Positions 17,030 through 27,200 of a stretch of 64,000 nt of DNA are shown here, in pieces. The position numbers and the translations under genes were made by a program. How positions within the stretch are numbered: the stretch's first letter is position 1; each line of letters opens with the position of its first letter. Source of the DNA: CAYSBE01 sp046309355 (GTDB lineage Bacteria; Bacteroidota; Bacteroidia; UKL13-3). The stretch spans positions 1-64,000 of the forward strand of contig JBKCPL010000029.1 of the NCBI GenBank assembly GCA_046309355.1. The letters are read 5' to 3'. Under the pieces are notes generated by a model. It was not told the origin of the DNA and made no database searches. It saw only the letters and a list, made by a program, of their open reading frames with translations.

Positions 17030-18187
17030 ATGAGAGGTACGCTTATCCTACTGGCAGCATTGTGGTTCTGTAAACCGGCATGGGCGTATCTTATTTATCC
17101 TCCGGTTTCGTTTACCCTGAGCACCGACAAAACGAGTTACTACGAAGGTGAAAAAATAACGTTTTACATCACCATCACCAATACCGATTCACTGCGCACC
17201 TTGCCTGTGCTGTTGCCACACACACAAAATACAGGTCAGAAATTATTTTACCTAACTGCATACGATAAAGCCAACAACACCTTGCTGATGCGCTACACCG
17301 AGAACAAGCAACTGGAAATGATGGTGCACGATACGGGTTCTGTAAACATCCGTTACCTGAAACCCCGCGAGCAGGTGGTGGTTCCCATTTACCTGAATGA
17401 TTTTGAAAACTATTACAGCTACCACACGCAAAATGCCTCACACCACAGTTTTTGCGTGCCGCTGTTTGCCGGACTGTATAAAGTAAATGTGACGTACAAC
17501 CCATATGGCTTGGCTTTGGGCGATAGCATGTATACCTATTACAACGACTTTGACAAAAGCATTCCTAACACAGCAAAACAACCCATGCCTATGCAGGGAC
17601 AAATTACGCAGATGATTGATTTGAAAATCAAACGCAGTGCCGACACTATTATTACGATTGAGCGCATGAAATACTATATCAAAACAGACGGGCACCGGTA
17701 TTATTATCATTCGCGCTACAGTCCCATCATCAGCACCGATACAAGCTGCCACCACATTACCAGTTTGCCACCCGATAGTTTTAGTATGAAGCAGGAGTAT
17801 TTCTACAGTTATTTCTACGACCGCTTTGCGGAGTATATCAATCGGTTTGATGACGGTGATATTTTGGAATACCGCAGGTTTTCAGATTGGTGTCCGGACT
17901 ACCTCTACACCGAGCGCTACAATGAATTTAAACAAAAAATACTGTATCAACTACAACTTCCGGATAAACGGTTTTACAGCATTTCGTACAATCAGCCCGG
18001 TGGTAGCGTTCACGAAGAATCGTACTGCTCGGCTGACGGCACCTTGTGTACGGTAACTACCTATGTGTATGATAAGCAGGGACTGCTGACAGGTAAAAAA
18101 GTGATTCAAACATCACCGTGTGTAGAAGTGGAACTTGACGGAAAAAAGCGAAGTACAGATAAAGTAGAAAAACTGGACACGAGGTGA
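17030..18187 (+). CDS. Secreted protein of unknown function with an N-terminal Ig-like domain
   Basis: 385 residues from the chosen ATG, which is followed at once by a signal peptide (MRGTLILLAALWFC...AWA). In-frame ATGs exist upstream (16889 and 16988), but the extra residues would sit in front of the signal and look non-coding. The first domain (about 25-185) resembles an Ig-like or BsuPI-type beta-sandwich (FTLSTDKTSYYEGEKITFYI). The rest is rich in Tyr and charged residues, ends in a basic tail, and matches no family I know. It is convergent with nothing and has no obvious operon partner; the next gene lies 136 bases downstream. Function unknown. Confidence 0.7.
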   Translation: MRGTLILLAALWFCKPAWAYLIYPPVSFTLSTDKTSYYEGEKITFYITITNTDSLRTLPVLLPHTQNTGQKLFYLTAYDKANNTLLMRYTENKQLEMMVHDTGSVNIRYLKPREQVVVPIYLNDFENYYSYHTQNASHHSFCVPLFAGLYKVNVTYNPYGLALGDSMYTYYNDFDKSIPNTAKQPMPMQGQITQMIDLKIKRSADTIITIERMKYYIKTDGHRYYYHSRYSPIISTDTSCHHITSLPPDSFSMKQEYFYSYFYDRFAEYINRFDDGDILEYRRFSDWCPDYLYTERYNEFKQKILYQLQLPDKRFYSISYNQPGGSVHEESYCSADGTLCTVTTYVYDKQGLLTGKKVIQTSPCVEVELDGKKRSTDKVEKLDTR

Positions 18188-18323
18188 ATTTAACCCAAAT
18201 TGTTTATACCCGATAGCCATAGGAATTCTGCATAGAAAAATCGGAATCAAAAAACGTATATTGCACATGCACTGAATGCTACGACACATTGCACCCGAAT
18301 ACCGGTGTAAACGGAATATAATA

Positions 18324-18761
18324 ATGAAAATAGGATTTCGAATACCATCACTTACCAAGCGCATTGCTGCCCGCACATCAGTGAAGCGCGTTATTCGGCA
18401 CAACATGGGCTTAAAAGCTCCGAGGGGAATGGGCTGGCTCACAAATCCTAAAAAGGCTGCATACAATCGTATGTACAACAGAACAACACGGGGCTGCCTG
18501 TTGAAGCTGATAGGATTGGTAAGTATTCCTTTACTTTTTGTAGCGATGCTCCTCTTCCTGAATGCGTGTACAGATACGAGTGATTATAGCGGAAGAAAGG
18601 CAACCTATGTTAAGTCTTCGATAGACTACAAAGGCAGATACCGAAAAGGCTATGTACGCATGCCGGTAAGCACGAAAAAGAATGCCATAAAAAATCAGAA
18701 CAGGTCTAGGTACTACTATCACACTCGCGGCAAATACCGTAGAAAAAGCAAACGACATTAA
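18324..18761 (+). CDS. Small basic membrane protein of unknown function
   Basis: 145 residues from the ATG at 18324; a 16-codon extension to 18276 is possible but unlikely. The first 55 residues are very basic and carry a pattern (IPSLTKRIAARTS, then GWLTNPKKAAYNRMYNRTT) that I recognise from small uncharacterised proteins found in many bacteria and sometimes in mobile elements. One transmembrane segment follows (about 60-80, LIGLVSIPLLFVAMLLFL), and then a basic, Tyr-rich tail. The function of the family is not known to me. Confidence 0.7.
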   Translation: MKIGFRIPSLTKRIAARTSVKRVIRHNMGLKAPRGMGWLTNPKKAAYNRMYNRTTRGCLLKLIGLVSIPLLFVAMLLFLNACTDTSDYSGRKATYVKSSIDYKGRYRKGYVRMPVSTKKNAIKNQNRSRYYYHTRGKYRRKSKRH

Positions 18762-18767
18762 AAGCTC

Positions 18768-18825
18768 ATCCCGAGTTGGAGCCAAATCCAATAAGGTGGT
18801 GGAGCGAAGCCAAAACCACCGGGAT
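18768..18825. repeat. Folded palindromic element with three-way-junction potential
   Basis: An outer stem (ATCCCG 18768-18773 with CGGGAT 18820-18825) encloses two hairpins: TTGGA/TCCAA (18776-18780, 18787-18791) and GGTGGT/ACCACC (18795-18800, 18815-18820). No T run follows, so it is not a standard terminator. It resembles REP-like intergenic elements. No second copy was seen in the window. Confidence 0.45.
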
Positions 18826-18875
18826 TAACTGTCCTTGAAAACTTAGTATGTGCACAAAGATAACAGTAAAGGATA

Positions 18876-18906
18876 TTGACTATCGTGAATTTAGTTCGTT
18901 ACTTTG
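18876..18906 (+). promoter_or_regulatory. Promoter candidate for the LVIVD-type T9SS gene
   Basis: TTG at 18876-18878, 21 bases, then TACTTTG at 18900-18906, one base shorter than TAnnTTTG. The start codon follows at 18928. Confidence 0.45.
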
Positions 18907-18927
18907 TTTTGCTAAACAACTACTCCT

Positions 18928-20235
18928 ATGTTAAAAAGAAACACCCGCTTATTCATTGCATGGCTAATCGCATTCATTCTTAGTTATTCGTCAAAGGCAC
19001 AGCTTTATCATGAAGTTGCTTCTTTTTCCTACAGTGCTGAATTGCTCAGAGCGGGTACGATTAAATCAAATCCCACTAATCCGGGAATCATTTATGCGGC
19101 TTCGCAAAATGTAAATTCAAATTTTAAGGGATTCTTCGATACATATGATGCCAGTGATTTTACAGAAATAACGCGCACTAAAAGATTGGGGGCAGGAGTA
19201 GATTCATTCGGAGTTACAGATTTTGTTTTCAGAAATAATCAGGTTTATGCTATCGGTTCGAAAGGGCTACAGATTATTGACATAACAAATCCATCAACCC
19301 CATCGGTAGTTAAAAATGTTAAGACCTATACAGATGGTTCGTCAACCAAAAATCTAGGGTATTTTACCGCTTCGATTTTCATACAGGGAAATCTGATGCA
19401 CTACGGTGGTTTTAATTACGTACTGCTAGATATTGGTGACTTAAACAACGTGACCAAAATTGCGGAAAGGAGTTATACAGGTATTAATAGTGGCAGTATT
19501 CAAAAACTGGATAATAATACCGTTATCGTAGGCGATGGCTACAACGTAATTACATACAATGTCTCAAATCCGCAAAGCATAGTAAAAACAACGCTTAGTA
19601 GCTTGGTAGGCGATCCGGAGGATATGTTATATGATGAAAGCACTAGGGTATTATTTACTACGTTTTCTACCTCCACCCAGAACTTTGTATATAGCGTAGA
19701 CATGACCAGTAATAGTAAACTTGACTCATTCAATTATAAAAGTGTTGCCGGTTTGAATCCATCTAGTCATGGAAAGATGTGCTTGTTAAATGATACGTTA
19801 TACATTGGCACCTCATCAGGTGTTGTTTTACTGGATGTTTCAAATCCAGCTGATTTAAGATTCTTGGGCAGACTGGCAACAGGTGGTACGTTTGGTGTAT
19901 TTACCAACGAAGAAATACTGGTAGCTAACGATGGCAATAACTTAAAATTTTACCGAAGAGGTCCGGCTACGACAACAGGATACAAATCGGTAACTGCATT
20001 AAAACCATATAGCATGTTTCCAAATCCGGCCTCTTCACATATTCAGTTTAATGTTGCTGTTGCCCGTGAGCAGACCATTTTTATCTACAATATGTTGGGT
20101 GAGATTGTGATGCAACAATCAAAAACGTTGGCCGACTACTACAGCATAGACATTTCGGCACTTGACCCGGGAAGCTACATAGTTAAAATAGATATTGATG
20201 GCGTTAGTTATACGGAAAAGTTGCTGGTACAGTAA
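18928..20235 (+). CDS. T9SS-secreted LVIVD-type beta-propeller protein
   Basis: 435 residues. Signal peptide about 1-25 (ends SYSSKAQ). The body (about 26-350) shows repeated blades with the LVIVD-repeat look: KGLQIIDITNPSTPSVV, NVITYNVSNPQSIV, GVVLLDVSNPADLRFLG. The last 75 residues are a type A T9SS sorting domain (SMFPNPASSHIQFN, then LDPGSYIVKI). Such propellers are usually cell-surface or released proteins of unknown ligand. It stands alone: the folded element and its own promoter candidate lie upstream, and 462 non-coding bases lie downstream. Confidence 0.85.
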   Translation: MLKRNTRLFIAWLIAFILSYSSKAQLYHEVASFSYSAELLRAGTIKSNPTNPGIIYAASQNVNSNFKGFFDTYDASDFTEITRTKRLGAGVDSFGVTDFVFRNNQVYAIGSKGLQIIDITNPSTPSVVKNVKTYTDGSSTKNLGYFTASIFIQGNLMHYGGFNYVLLDIGDLNNVTKIAERSYTGINSGSIQKLDNNTVIVGDGYNVITYNVSNPQSIVKTTLSSLVGDPEDMLYDESTRVLFTTFSTSTQNFVYSVDMTSNSKLDSFNYKSVAGLNPSSHGKMCLLNDTLYIGTSSGVVLLDVSNPADLRFLGRLATGGTFGVFTNEEILVANDGNNLKFYRRGPATTTGYKSVTALKPYSMFPNPASSHIQFNVAVAREQTIFIYNMLGEIVMQQSKTLADYYSIDISALDPGSYIVKIDIDGVSYTEKLLVQ

Positions 20236-20697
20236 AAATGAATGGTGCGTAAATCGGCACAGCTGTTTATAGGGCGGCATGTAGAATGGGTGTGATAGAT
20301 GTAATTAGGCAGAATCACCGAGGACTAACTACCTATATATTTTTAGAACAATAATGTTGGTGCTACATTCGGTGCTGTACTGGTTGCGCTTTATTCGATA
20401 GTTGAATAGAAATTTTATGGTAACCGTTTCGTTTGTCAACTCAAGTTGTATAGTTCATCGTTCACGAAAGGGGTAGTAGCTGCATTAAACCAGCCTGTTA
20501 AATTCCGTTCGATTTTCCGGAAGCAGTAAGAAACACTGATGTGAAACCAACTGGCATTGGGGTGTACTTTCTCGATTATGTCGAACTTTAATTTGTGTGG
20601 AAAATGATTACCTTCGGCAGTAAACACTCTGTTCACCTGATACAAATTGGTTTAGCGCATAGATGAAGAGAAGTAATGAATCCATAAAAATCCAAGC
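20236..20697. other. Intergenic stretch, possibly with a decayed peptidase fragment
   Basis: 462 bases. A minus-strand frame at 20436-20645 starts only from TTG and is closed by a stop nine bases upstream. Part of it (FDIIEKVHPNASWFHIS, then RKIERNLTG) recalls the C-terminal end of M15-type D-Ala-D-Ala peptidases. It is too short to be a working enzyme and may be a gene remnant. No promoter, repeat or terminator was recognised in the rest. Confidence 0.35.
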
Positions 20698-21807
20698 ATG
20701 AAACAGATCTTAAAAAAAACAGCGTTACTAGGCATGGCCTTGCTCTTGCTAAACAACAGTGTGCAACCCTGCACCGGTATTACACTGAAAGCCGCAAGTG
20801 GTGCTGTGGTAGTATCGCGCACTGTGGAGTGGGCACTGAATGATGCCAGCCATAACCGCATACTTGTTGTGCCGCGCAATAAAAGTTTTAGGGGGCAAAC
20901 ACCCGAAGGATACAACGGTAAGGCGTGGACAGGCAAATACGGCTTTGTTACCCTTACAGCCTACGGTCAGCCTTACGGGCCTGACGGTTTGAACGAGCAT
21001 GGTTTGTATGTAGGAGTTTACTACCTGCCCGGCTTTGCCGAATATTCCGTTTACGATCCAAAAAAGGCAGCACAATCGATGAGCGTGGGAGATCTGATGC
21101 AGTGGATGCTCTCGTCTTTTAAAACCGTGGATGAAGTGCTGGCCAACCTAGCCTCGGTAGTAGTGGTGAATGTAGACAACAAAGATTTTGGAGGTGCGGA
21201 GTTGCCTTTTCATTTCAAAATTGTAGACCCCGCAGGTAACAGCCGCATTATTGAACTAGTAAACAAGGGTGAAGTAAAAATATATGAACCTTACCTGGGT
21301 GTGATTACCAACTCCCCTACCTACGACTGGCACATTACGAACCAACGTAATTTCCTGCAACTTTCTACATCACCGGGAAAACCTCTAAAGCTGGAGAACT
21401 ATGAATTAAAGCCACTTGGCGGTGGATCAGGACTTATTGGCCTGCCCGGAGACTTTACACCTCCCTCCCGCTTTGTACGAGCCGCTGCCTTTACAGCCTC
21501 ATGCAGGCCGTTGGCTACAGCAACCGATGCTGTATTTGAGTCGTTCCGAATACTCGATAACTTTAATATACCGCTGGGCGCACAGGTACCGGCTTCGCAC
21601 ATGCCAACGGATATAGTAAGTGCCACGCAGGTTACGTCTTCATCCGATTTGCAGAACAAGGTATACTACTACCACACCATGTGGAACAGGCAGGTCAGAA
21701 AAATAGAGTTGTCGAAAATTGATTTTGCCACAATAAAAGAACAAGTGATAGATGATGATGCCGGCAAAACAAATGCAGTGAAAGATGTAACCCCCGCTCG
21801 CAAATAA
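20698..21807 (+). CDS. Choloylglycine hydrolase / penicillin V acylase family amidase (Ntn hydrolase), exported
   Basis: 369 residues. A signal peptide ends just before Cys25 (VQPCTGITLKA), which would become the N-terminal nucleophile after cleavage, as in this family. Other family residues are in place: Arg in SRTVEW, the GLNEHGL turn (about 98-104) and the Asn of ITNSPTYDW. The family hydrolyses linear amides: conjugated bile salts, penicillin V or N-acyl homoserine lactones. The substrate cannot be told from sequence, and nothing nearby suggests bile. Residues after about 345 form a charged tail. It is followed 28 bases later by the YjdF-like gene and may be cotranscribed with it. Confidence 0.87.
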   Translation: MKQILKKTALLGMALLLLNNSVQPCTGITLKAASGAVVVSRTVEWALNDASHNRILVVPRNKSFRGQTPEGYNGKAWTGKYGFVTLTAYGQPYGPDGLNEHGLYVGVYYLPGFAEYSVYDPKKAAQSMSVGDLMQWMLSSFKTVDEVLANLASVVVVNVDNKDFGGAELPFHFKIVDPAGNSRIIELVNKGEVKIYEPYLGVITNSPTYDWHITNQRNFLQLSTSPGKPLKLENYELKPLGGGSGLIGLPGDFTPPSRFVRAAAFTASCRPLATATDAVFESFRILDNFNIPLGAQVPASHMPTDIVSATQVTSSSDLQNKVYYYHTMWNRQVRKIELSKIDFATIKEQVIDDDAGKTNAVKDVTPARK

Positions 21808-21835
21808 CACGTATAGATTTTACCTACTAGTGTAT

Positions 21836-22462
21836 ATGACCACACACACCACACCCCGCTTTGCCGCACCCGTAAACCTGTTACTCTCGTATCTGGTTGT
21901 TTTTTCGCTTTTCTGGATGTACACGCTGGCAGGTACAACTGATTTGGCCAACTGGTGCATTGAAAATATAATGACCGTATTGGGCTTATCGGTGGTTATA
22001 CTCACCTACCGCAGATTTCAATTTGATACCATCAGCTATACGCTCATTTTCTTACATCTGATGCTTCATATATACGGAGCCATGTACACCTATGCTGAAA
22101 ATCCGCTGGGCTATTGGCTGAAAGAGTTACTGGGATGGAACCGGAATCACTACGATCGCATTGTACACTTTTGTTTTGGATTGTTTCTTGCCTATCCCAT
22201 GCGCGATTATTTCAGGCGTTACTTTGAGTGGCCTGTATGGGTATGCTGGGTGCTACCGTGTGAAATTACCCTATCGTTCAGCGGTATGTATGAATTGATA
22301 GAATGGGCCGTAGCCGAAATATTTTTTCCGGCTCAGGGCATATCGTACTTAGGCACGCAAGGCGATATATGGGATGCGCAAAAAGATATGGGTCTGGCAT
22401 TTGCCGGATCAATATCGAGCATGGGCATTACCGCTTTGCTAGGTAGCGTATTCAGAAAATAA
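21836..22462 (+). CDS. YjdF/DUF2238-like integral membrane protein
   Basis: 208 residues from the ATG at 21836 (a GTG two codons upstream is in frame). About six transmembrane segments are visible. Family-like motifs in the second half are NRNHYDRIVHFCFGL, YELIEWAVAE and GTQGDIWDAQKDMGLA, with conserved polar and acidic residues in or near membrane segments. No biochemical function is established for the family, as far as I know. Its stop codon directly abuts the stop of the convergent peptidase gene. Confidence 0.85.
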   Translation: MTTHTTPRFAAPVNLLLSYLVVFSLFWMYTLAGTTDLANWCIENIMTVLGLSVVILTYRRFQFDTISYTLIFLHLMLHIYGAMYTYAENPLGYWLKELLGWNRNHYDRIVHFCFGLFLAYPMRDYFRRYFEWPVWVCWVLPCEITLSFSGMYELIEWAVAEIFFPAQGISYLGTQGDIWDAQKDMGLAFAGSISSMGITALLGSVFRK

Positions 22463-24037
22463 TTACTTGGCCATCGTACCGGCCAGCCTTAGGGCTTCGT
22501 ATGCATTTACTATGGCTCCTGTGCGGCAGAGCTCATTCATCTTCGATTTGTTTTTTGTGCCGGGCACGTATACTTTTCCCTTCACCTTCACAGCCGATTG
22601 CACAATCACTTCTTTTACCTGCGCTGCGGTGAGTGACGGGTAGTAGCTCCACACCAGTGCTGCCACACCTGCGGTAACCGGACACGCCATGCTGGTTCCG
22701 TCATAGGATGCATACTGCGACTCGGGAATGCATGATTGAATTTCGACACCGGGAGCAAATACATCTACATTGCTTTTTCCGTAATTGGAAAATGATGCGG
22801 CAATGTTTTTTCCTTTCATCCAGCCGGATGCGCCTACTTCAATCCAGTTGGTGGCTTCCTGCCCGTTGTCGAATTGATCGCGCGGGTAATTAGGTTCTAC
22901 ATCGGTATTTTTTCCATCGTTGCCTGCTGCATGTACCAGCAGCACATTTTTTTCGGCAGCATATTTTACTGCTTCATCAACCACGTGCTTATGTGGCGAG
23001 TAGCTTTTGCCAAAACTCATATTGATGATGTGTGCTCCATTATCAGCAGCGTAGCGAATAGCATTGGCAATATCTTTATCGCGCTCATCGCCATCGGGCA
23101 CTACACGCAATACCATGATACGAGCGTTAGCACACACCCCGTTAATGCCTTTGCCGTTATTGCGCACTGCAGCTATAATGCCGGCTACGTGTGTTCCGTG
23201 TTCTCCTTTGGGTCCGCTTACCCGGTTGGTTCCGTAAAATCTTTCCTTCGGGTCATCGGGATTATCGCCCACTTTAGTTCTGGGATTAAACTCAGCATTG
23301 AGGTGGTATTTCAATTGGTTTTGATAATGATCCATAGCGGGTTTTAGTTGCTCTTTAAGCATGGTTAACGGCACGCCTTTTTTTATCAGTCCCTGAATGC
23401 GTCCGGCCACGGCATTTTCCATCGGACCACCAGCCTGAAATCCTTTCAGTTGAGCAAGAGTTGGCGTTTCGCTACCAGCATATTTTTGCATCTTATCCAT
23501 TACAGCGTTAAATGTGTCGTACAGACTTATATTTCCTTTGGCCTCGTCTGTTTTTTCGGTGTATTCATTTTTAGCACGCAGGTAAAGTTCGAAGGCTGCA
23601 CGGTCGTTCGGATTAACAGACGATGCATCGGAAGTCTTAAACCGTTTATCACCATCGCGCATAAGGCGGGTCAGTTCCATGGTTTCTTCCACCACATCGC
23701 CACCGGGTCCGCTGATGAAGCTCCAGCCGTTTATATCATCCACATAACCGTTGTTGTCATCGTCTATCTGATTGCCGGCTATTTCTTTTGTGTTCACCCA
23801 TATAATGTCTTTCAAATCTTCGTGGGCTACTTCGGTGCCACCGTCAATTACGGCAACTACAACGGTGCGGCCGGTTTTGCCTGTAAGTAATTCAGTGTAG
23901 GCACGTTCGGTACTTACGCCCGGTATTTTGTCTTTTTTCAGATCGAGGTTAAACCAGTTGGCAGGTGGAGTTTTTTGAGCAAACAGCGGTAAGGCAAATA
24001 ACTGAATGGCCAGTACATAAAAATTTCGTTTTAGCAT
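22463..24037 (-). CDS. Secreted subtilisin-family (S8) serine peptidase
   Basis: 524 residues. Signal peptide about 1-20 (LFALPLFA). The catalytic triad is complete: D65 (VAVIDGGTE), H280 (GEHGTHVAG) and S449 (YDGTSMACP), with oxyanion Asn in HAAGNDG (about 371-373). About 215 residues lie between Asp and His, against some 30-50 in typical subtilisins; the insert (about 105-265) is charged and partly helical. No T9SS tail is present, so it probably stays in the periplasm or is a soluble export product. It is monocistronic and convergent with the membrane protein gene, without any gap. Confidence 0.92.
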   Translation of the reverse strand: MLKRNFYVLAIQLFALPLFAQKTPPANWFNLDLKKDKIPGVSTERAYTELLTGKTGRTVVVAVIDGGTEVAHEDLKDIIWVNTKEIAGNQIDDDNNGYVDDINGWSFISGPGGDVVEETMELTRLMRDGDKRFKTSDASSVNPNDRAAFELYLRAKNEYTEKTDEAKGNISLYDTFNAVMDKMQKYAGSETPTLAQLKGFQAGGPMENAVAGRIQGLIKKGVPLTMLKEQLKPAMDHYQNQLKYHLNAEFNPRTKVGDNPDDPKERFYGTNRVSGPKGEHGTHVAGIIAAVRNNGKGINGVCANARIMVLRVVPDGDERDKDIANAIRYAADNGAHIINMSFGKSYSPHKHVVDEAVKYAAEKNVLLVHAAGNDGKNTDVEPNYPRDQFDNGQEATNWIEVGASGWMKGKNIAASFSNYGKSNVDVFAPGVEIQSCIPESQYASYDGTSMACPVTAGVAALVWSYYPSLTAAQVKEVIVQSAVKVKGKVYVPGTKNKSKMNELCRTGAIVNAYEALRLAGTMAK

Positions 24038-24109
24038 GTGATGAATGGGTTTAATACTATTGGCTCAAAAATACGTGTTACAGACAAAGCGCCCAAACCG
24101 TTCATGTAT

Positions 24110-24140
24110 AAAAAAACGACCCCTCGTTTCCGGGGGGTCG
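24110..24140 (-). terminator. Rho-independent terminator of the RND efflux operon
   Basis: Stem CGACCCC (24117-24123) with GGGGTCG (24134-24140) around a ten-base loop. On the minus strand the stem is followed by a run of T. It lies 111 bases after the pump stop codon. Confidence 0.75.
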
Positions 24141-24251
24141 CCTAGCCTATGAAACAATTGCACCTCTACTCATTGATGCAATACCTTAAATGTTGTTCAG
24201 AATTTAAGGTAAAACGCATCGGTGTGAGGTTAGTTTTACATGAAATAAAAT

Positions 24252-27200
24252 TTAATGTAAAGTACGCAAACCTAATTTAACCTTAAGCCTGTGAACTAAT
24301 ATAATCATAGCCGGAACTACAATTAATGTAAGGAATGTGGCAAAGCCAAGTCCGAAAATCATGGTCCACGATAACGGTCCCCAGAAAGCAACACTGTCGC
24401 CTCCAAAAAAGATGTGCGGATTGCCTTCCTGAAACAGCTTCGCAAAATCAATATTCAAACCCACAGCCAGCGGAATCAATCCTAACATGGTAGCCGTAGC
24501 AGTAAGTAAAACAGGTGTCATACGCGTGCGGCCTGCTTCAATAATGGCTTCGTTAATAGGCATACCCTGACTAAGCAATATATCTGTAAACTCAACCAGC
24601 AAAATACCGTTTCGAACCACTATACCGGCCAGTGCTACAATACCGACACCGGTCATCACCACCGAAATTTCCATATTGAAAACGGAGAAGCCCAGCAGCA
24701 CACCGATTAAGCTTAAAATGATTTCGCTTAAAATAATCACCGGCTTCGAAACGGAGTTAAATTGTGTTACCAAAATCAGGAAAATTAATCCGAGTGAGAC
24801 CATTAAAGCACCGCCCAGAAAAGCACCGGTTTCAGCTTGTTCCTGTTGTTCGCCTCCCATGCTTACCGTTACACCGGTGGGCAACACGTATTGCTTCAGT
24901 TCTTTATCTATTCGCTGCACAATTTCATTGGCATTGTAGCCGCTGAGTACGTTTGACGAAAGCGTAATAATGGGTTTTTCATCCAATCGTTTTATACCTC
25001 CGAAGGTATTTCCGTACCTGACATTAGCCACAGACGACAGCGGTATTTGACGAACCATACCGCCCATGTTCATATCGCGAAAAGTCAGCTTCAGGTTCAT
25101 GAGTGCATCAATGCTGTTGCGCTGATCTTTGCGGTAACGAATCTGTATCGGATATTCATCGTTTGCATCCTTCAATTTGCTAGGCTGGTCCAGCCCGAAA
25201 ATGGCTTTACGCAATTCCATACCAATCATGTACGTACTTACACCTTCTCGGTTGGCACGTTCGCGGTCTACCTCCACCACTATCTCGGGTTTGTTGCTTT
25301 GCACATCCGACTTCAATTCTTCCACACCGGCAATATTCAATGAATCAAGAAAGCGTTTCACTCCGGAACCCACTTTGGTGAGCTGTTCAATATCGTCTCC
25401 CTTTATTTCTACAGCAATGGGCTTACCTGTTGGCGGACCGTTTTTCTCTTGCTCCACCACGATTTCGGCACCGGGTATTCCTTTGGTCGCTTCACGAATC
25501 ATGTCCAGGTACTTGCGCGTAGATTCTCCGTCACGTTTGGCAAATTCGACAAATGCCACACTCACTTTGCCGAGGTGTGGTGTAGGGCTGAAATTGTACT
25601 CGAACTGTGAAGGGTCATTGGCACCAACGGCAACATTGGATATAATGGACTCGACAATCGGGTTGTTTTCACCCACTACTTTGTAAACACGGTCTTCTAC
25701 AATCTGTGTGATAGAATCGGTATAGCTTGCTGATGTACCGGTGGGTAGTGTGATGTATGTGTATACAAAATTGGGATCAGACTGCGGGAAAAATACCACG
25801 CTGGGTTTAACAATTCCTGTAAGTACTATGCTGAAAATAAGCAATGCGAATGTACCAACCAGCAACCAGATGGGTCGACTTTTTTCAATAGACCACGTAA
25901 CAATTCCCTTGTAGAAATTTTGTGCGGCAGGCCAGCGCTTTTCCTGAAATGACTTTATCCATTTCCAGAAAACGAAACGGTTTAACGAATACAACCCGAA
26001 CATAACAACCGTGAAATTTCCGGTTCCGAAATTGCCGGTGATGTATGCAATAAGTGCGATGACTGCGAAAATGATACCTGTTATTTTATAGCCACGGTGG
26101 TTCTTTCTTTCTTTGGCTTCTTCCTCCTGTGTTTTCATGAAATCAACAGCAAAAACAGGGTTGATGATATAGGCTACAAATAAGGATGCGAGCAGGGTAA
26201 CAATAAGTGTAACGGGCAGAAAGAACATGAACTTACCAATCACACCTTGCCAGAATGCCAAAGGAATAAACGGAGCAAGCGTAGTCATCGTTCCTGAAAA
26301 TACGGGCAGAAAAACTTCGCCAGCAGCCAGCTTGGCAGCCTGCTTAATAGGCATGCGCCCATTGCCGAATATGCGGTGTGTATTTTCAATTACCACAATG
26401 GCATCATCTACAACTATACCCAAGGCTAGCAGAAACGAAAACAATACGATAAAGTTGAGTTTGAAACCAATGGCAGGAAAAACGATAAATGCAACAGCAC
26501 ACGATAACGGTACCGACATGGCAACAAATATGGCATTGGTGGTGCCCATAAAAAACATGAGGATGACAGTAACCAGAATAAATCCGATGATGATGGTATT
26601 GATGAGGTCATGCAGCGTAGTGCGGGTTTCCTGCGACTGATCACCGGTGATGGTAACTTTTAAGCCGGGCGGAAAAATTTCTTTTTCGTAGCGCTCAGCC
26701 ATTGCATTTATTTTATCGGCAGCTTCAATGAGGTTTTCGCCACTTTTCTTGATCACATTCATGCTGATTACATTTTTGTGCTCAAGGCGCGCATAACTTT
26801 CTTTTTCCTTGAAATCGTCTTTTACTTCGGCTATGTCTTTCAGGTATACTTCTGCACCTGTTTGTCCCTTCACCACTATATCGGCAATTTTCTCCGGATT
26901 TTTGTACTGACCTTTCACGCTGATAGAACGCTTCAGTCCGTCCATATCAATTAAGCCTCCTGATACGGTTAGGTTTTCGGTAGCTATGGCACGGTTTATA
27001 TCATCCAGTGTGATATGTGCCACTTCGGCTTTATACATATCTACATTGATTTGAATTTCGCGTTCGAGCGCACCGGCCATATCGGCTCGTGTAATTTCTT
27101 TCAGTCCTTCAATTTCATCCTGCAGCATATCGGCATACTTCTTCATTTTATCGAGGGGCAAATCACCGCTGATGTGAACCTGCATAATGGGAAATTGTGA

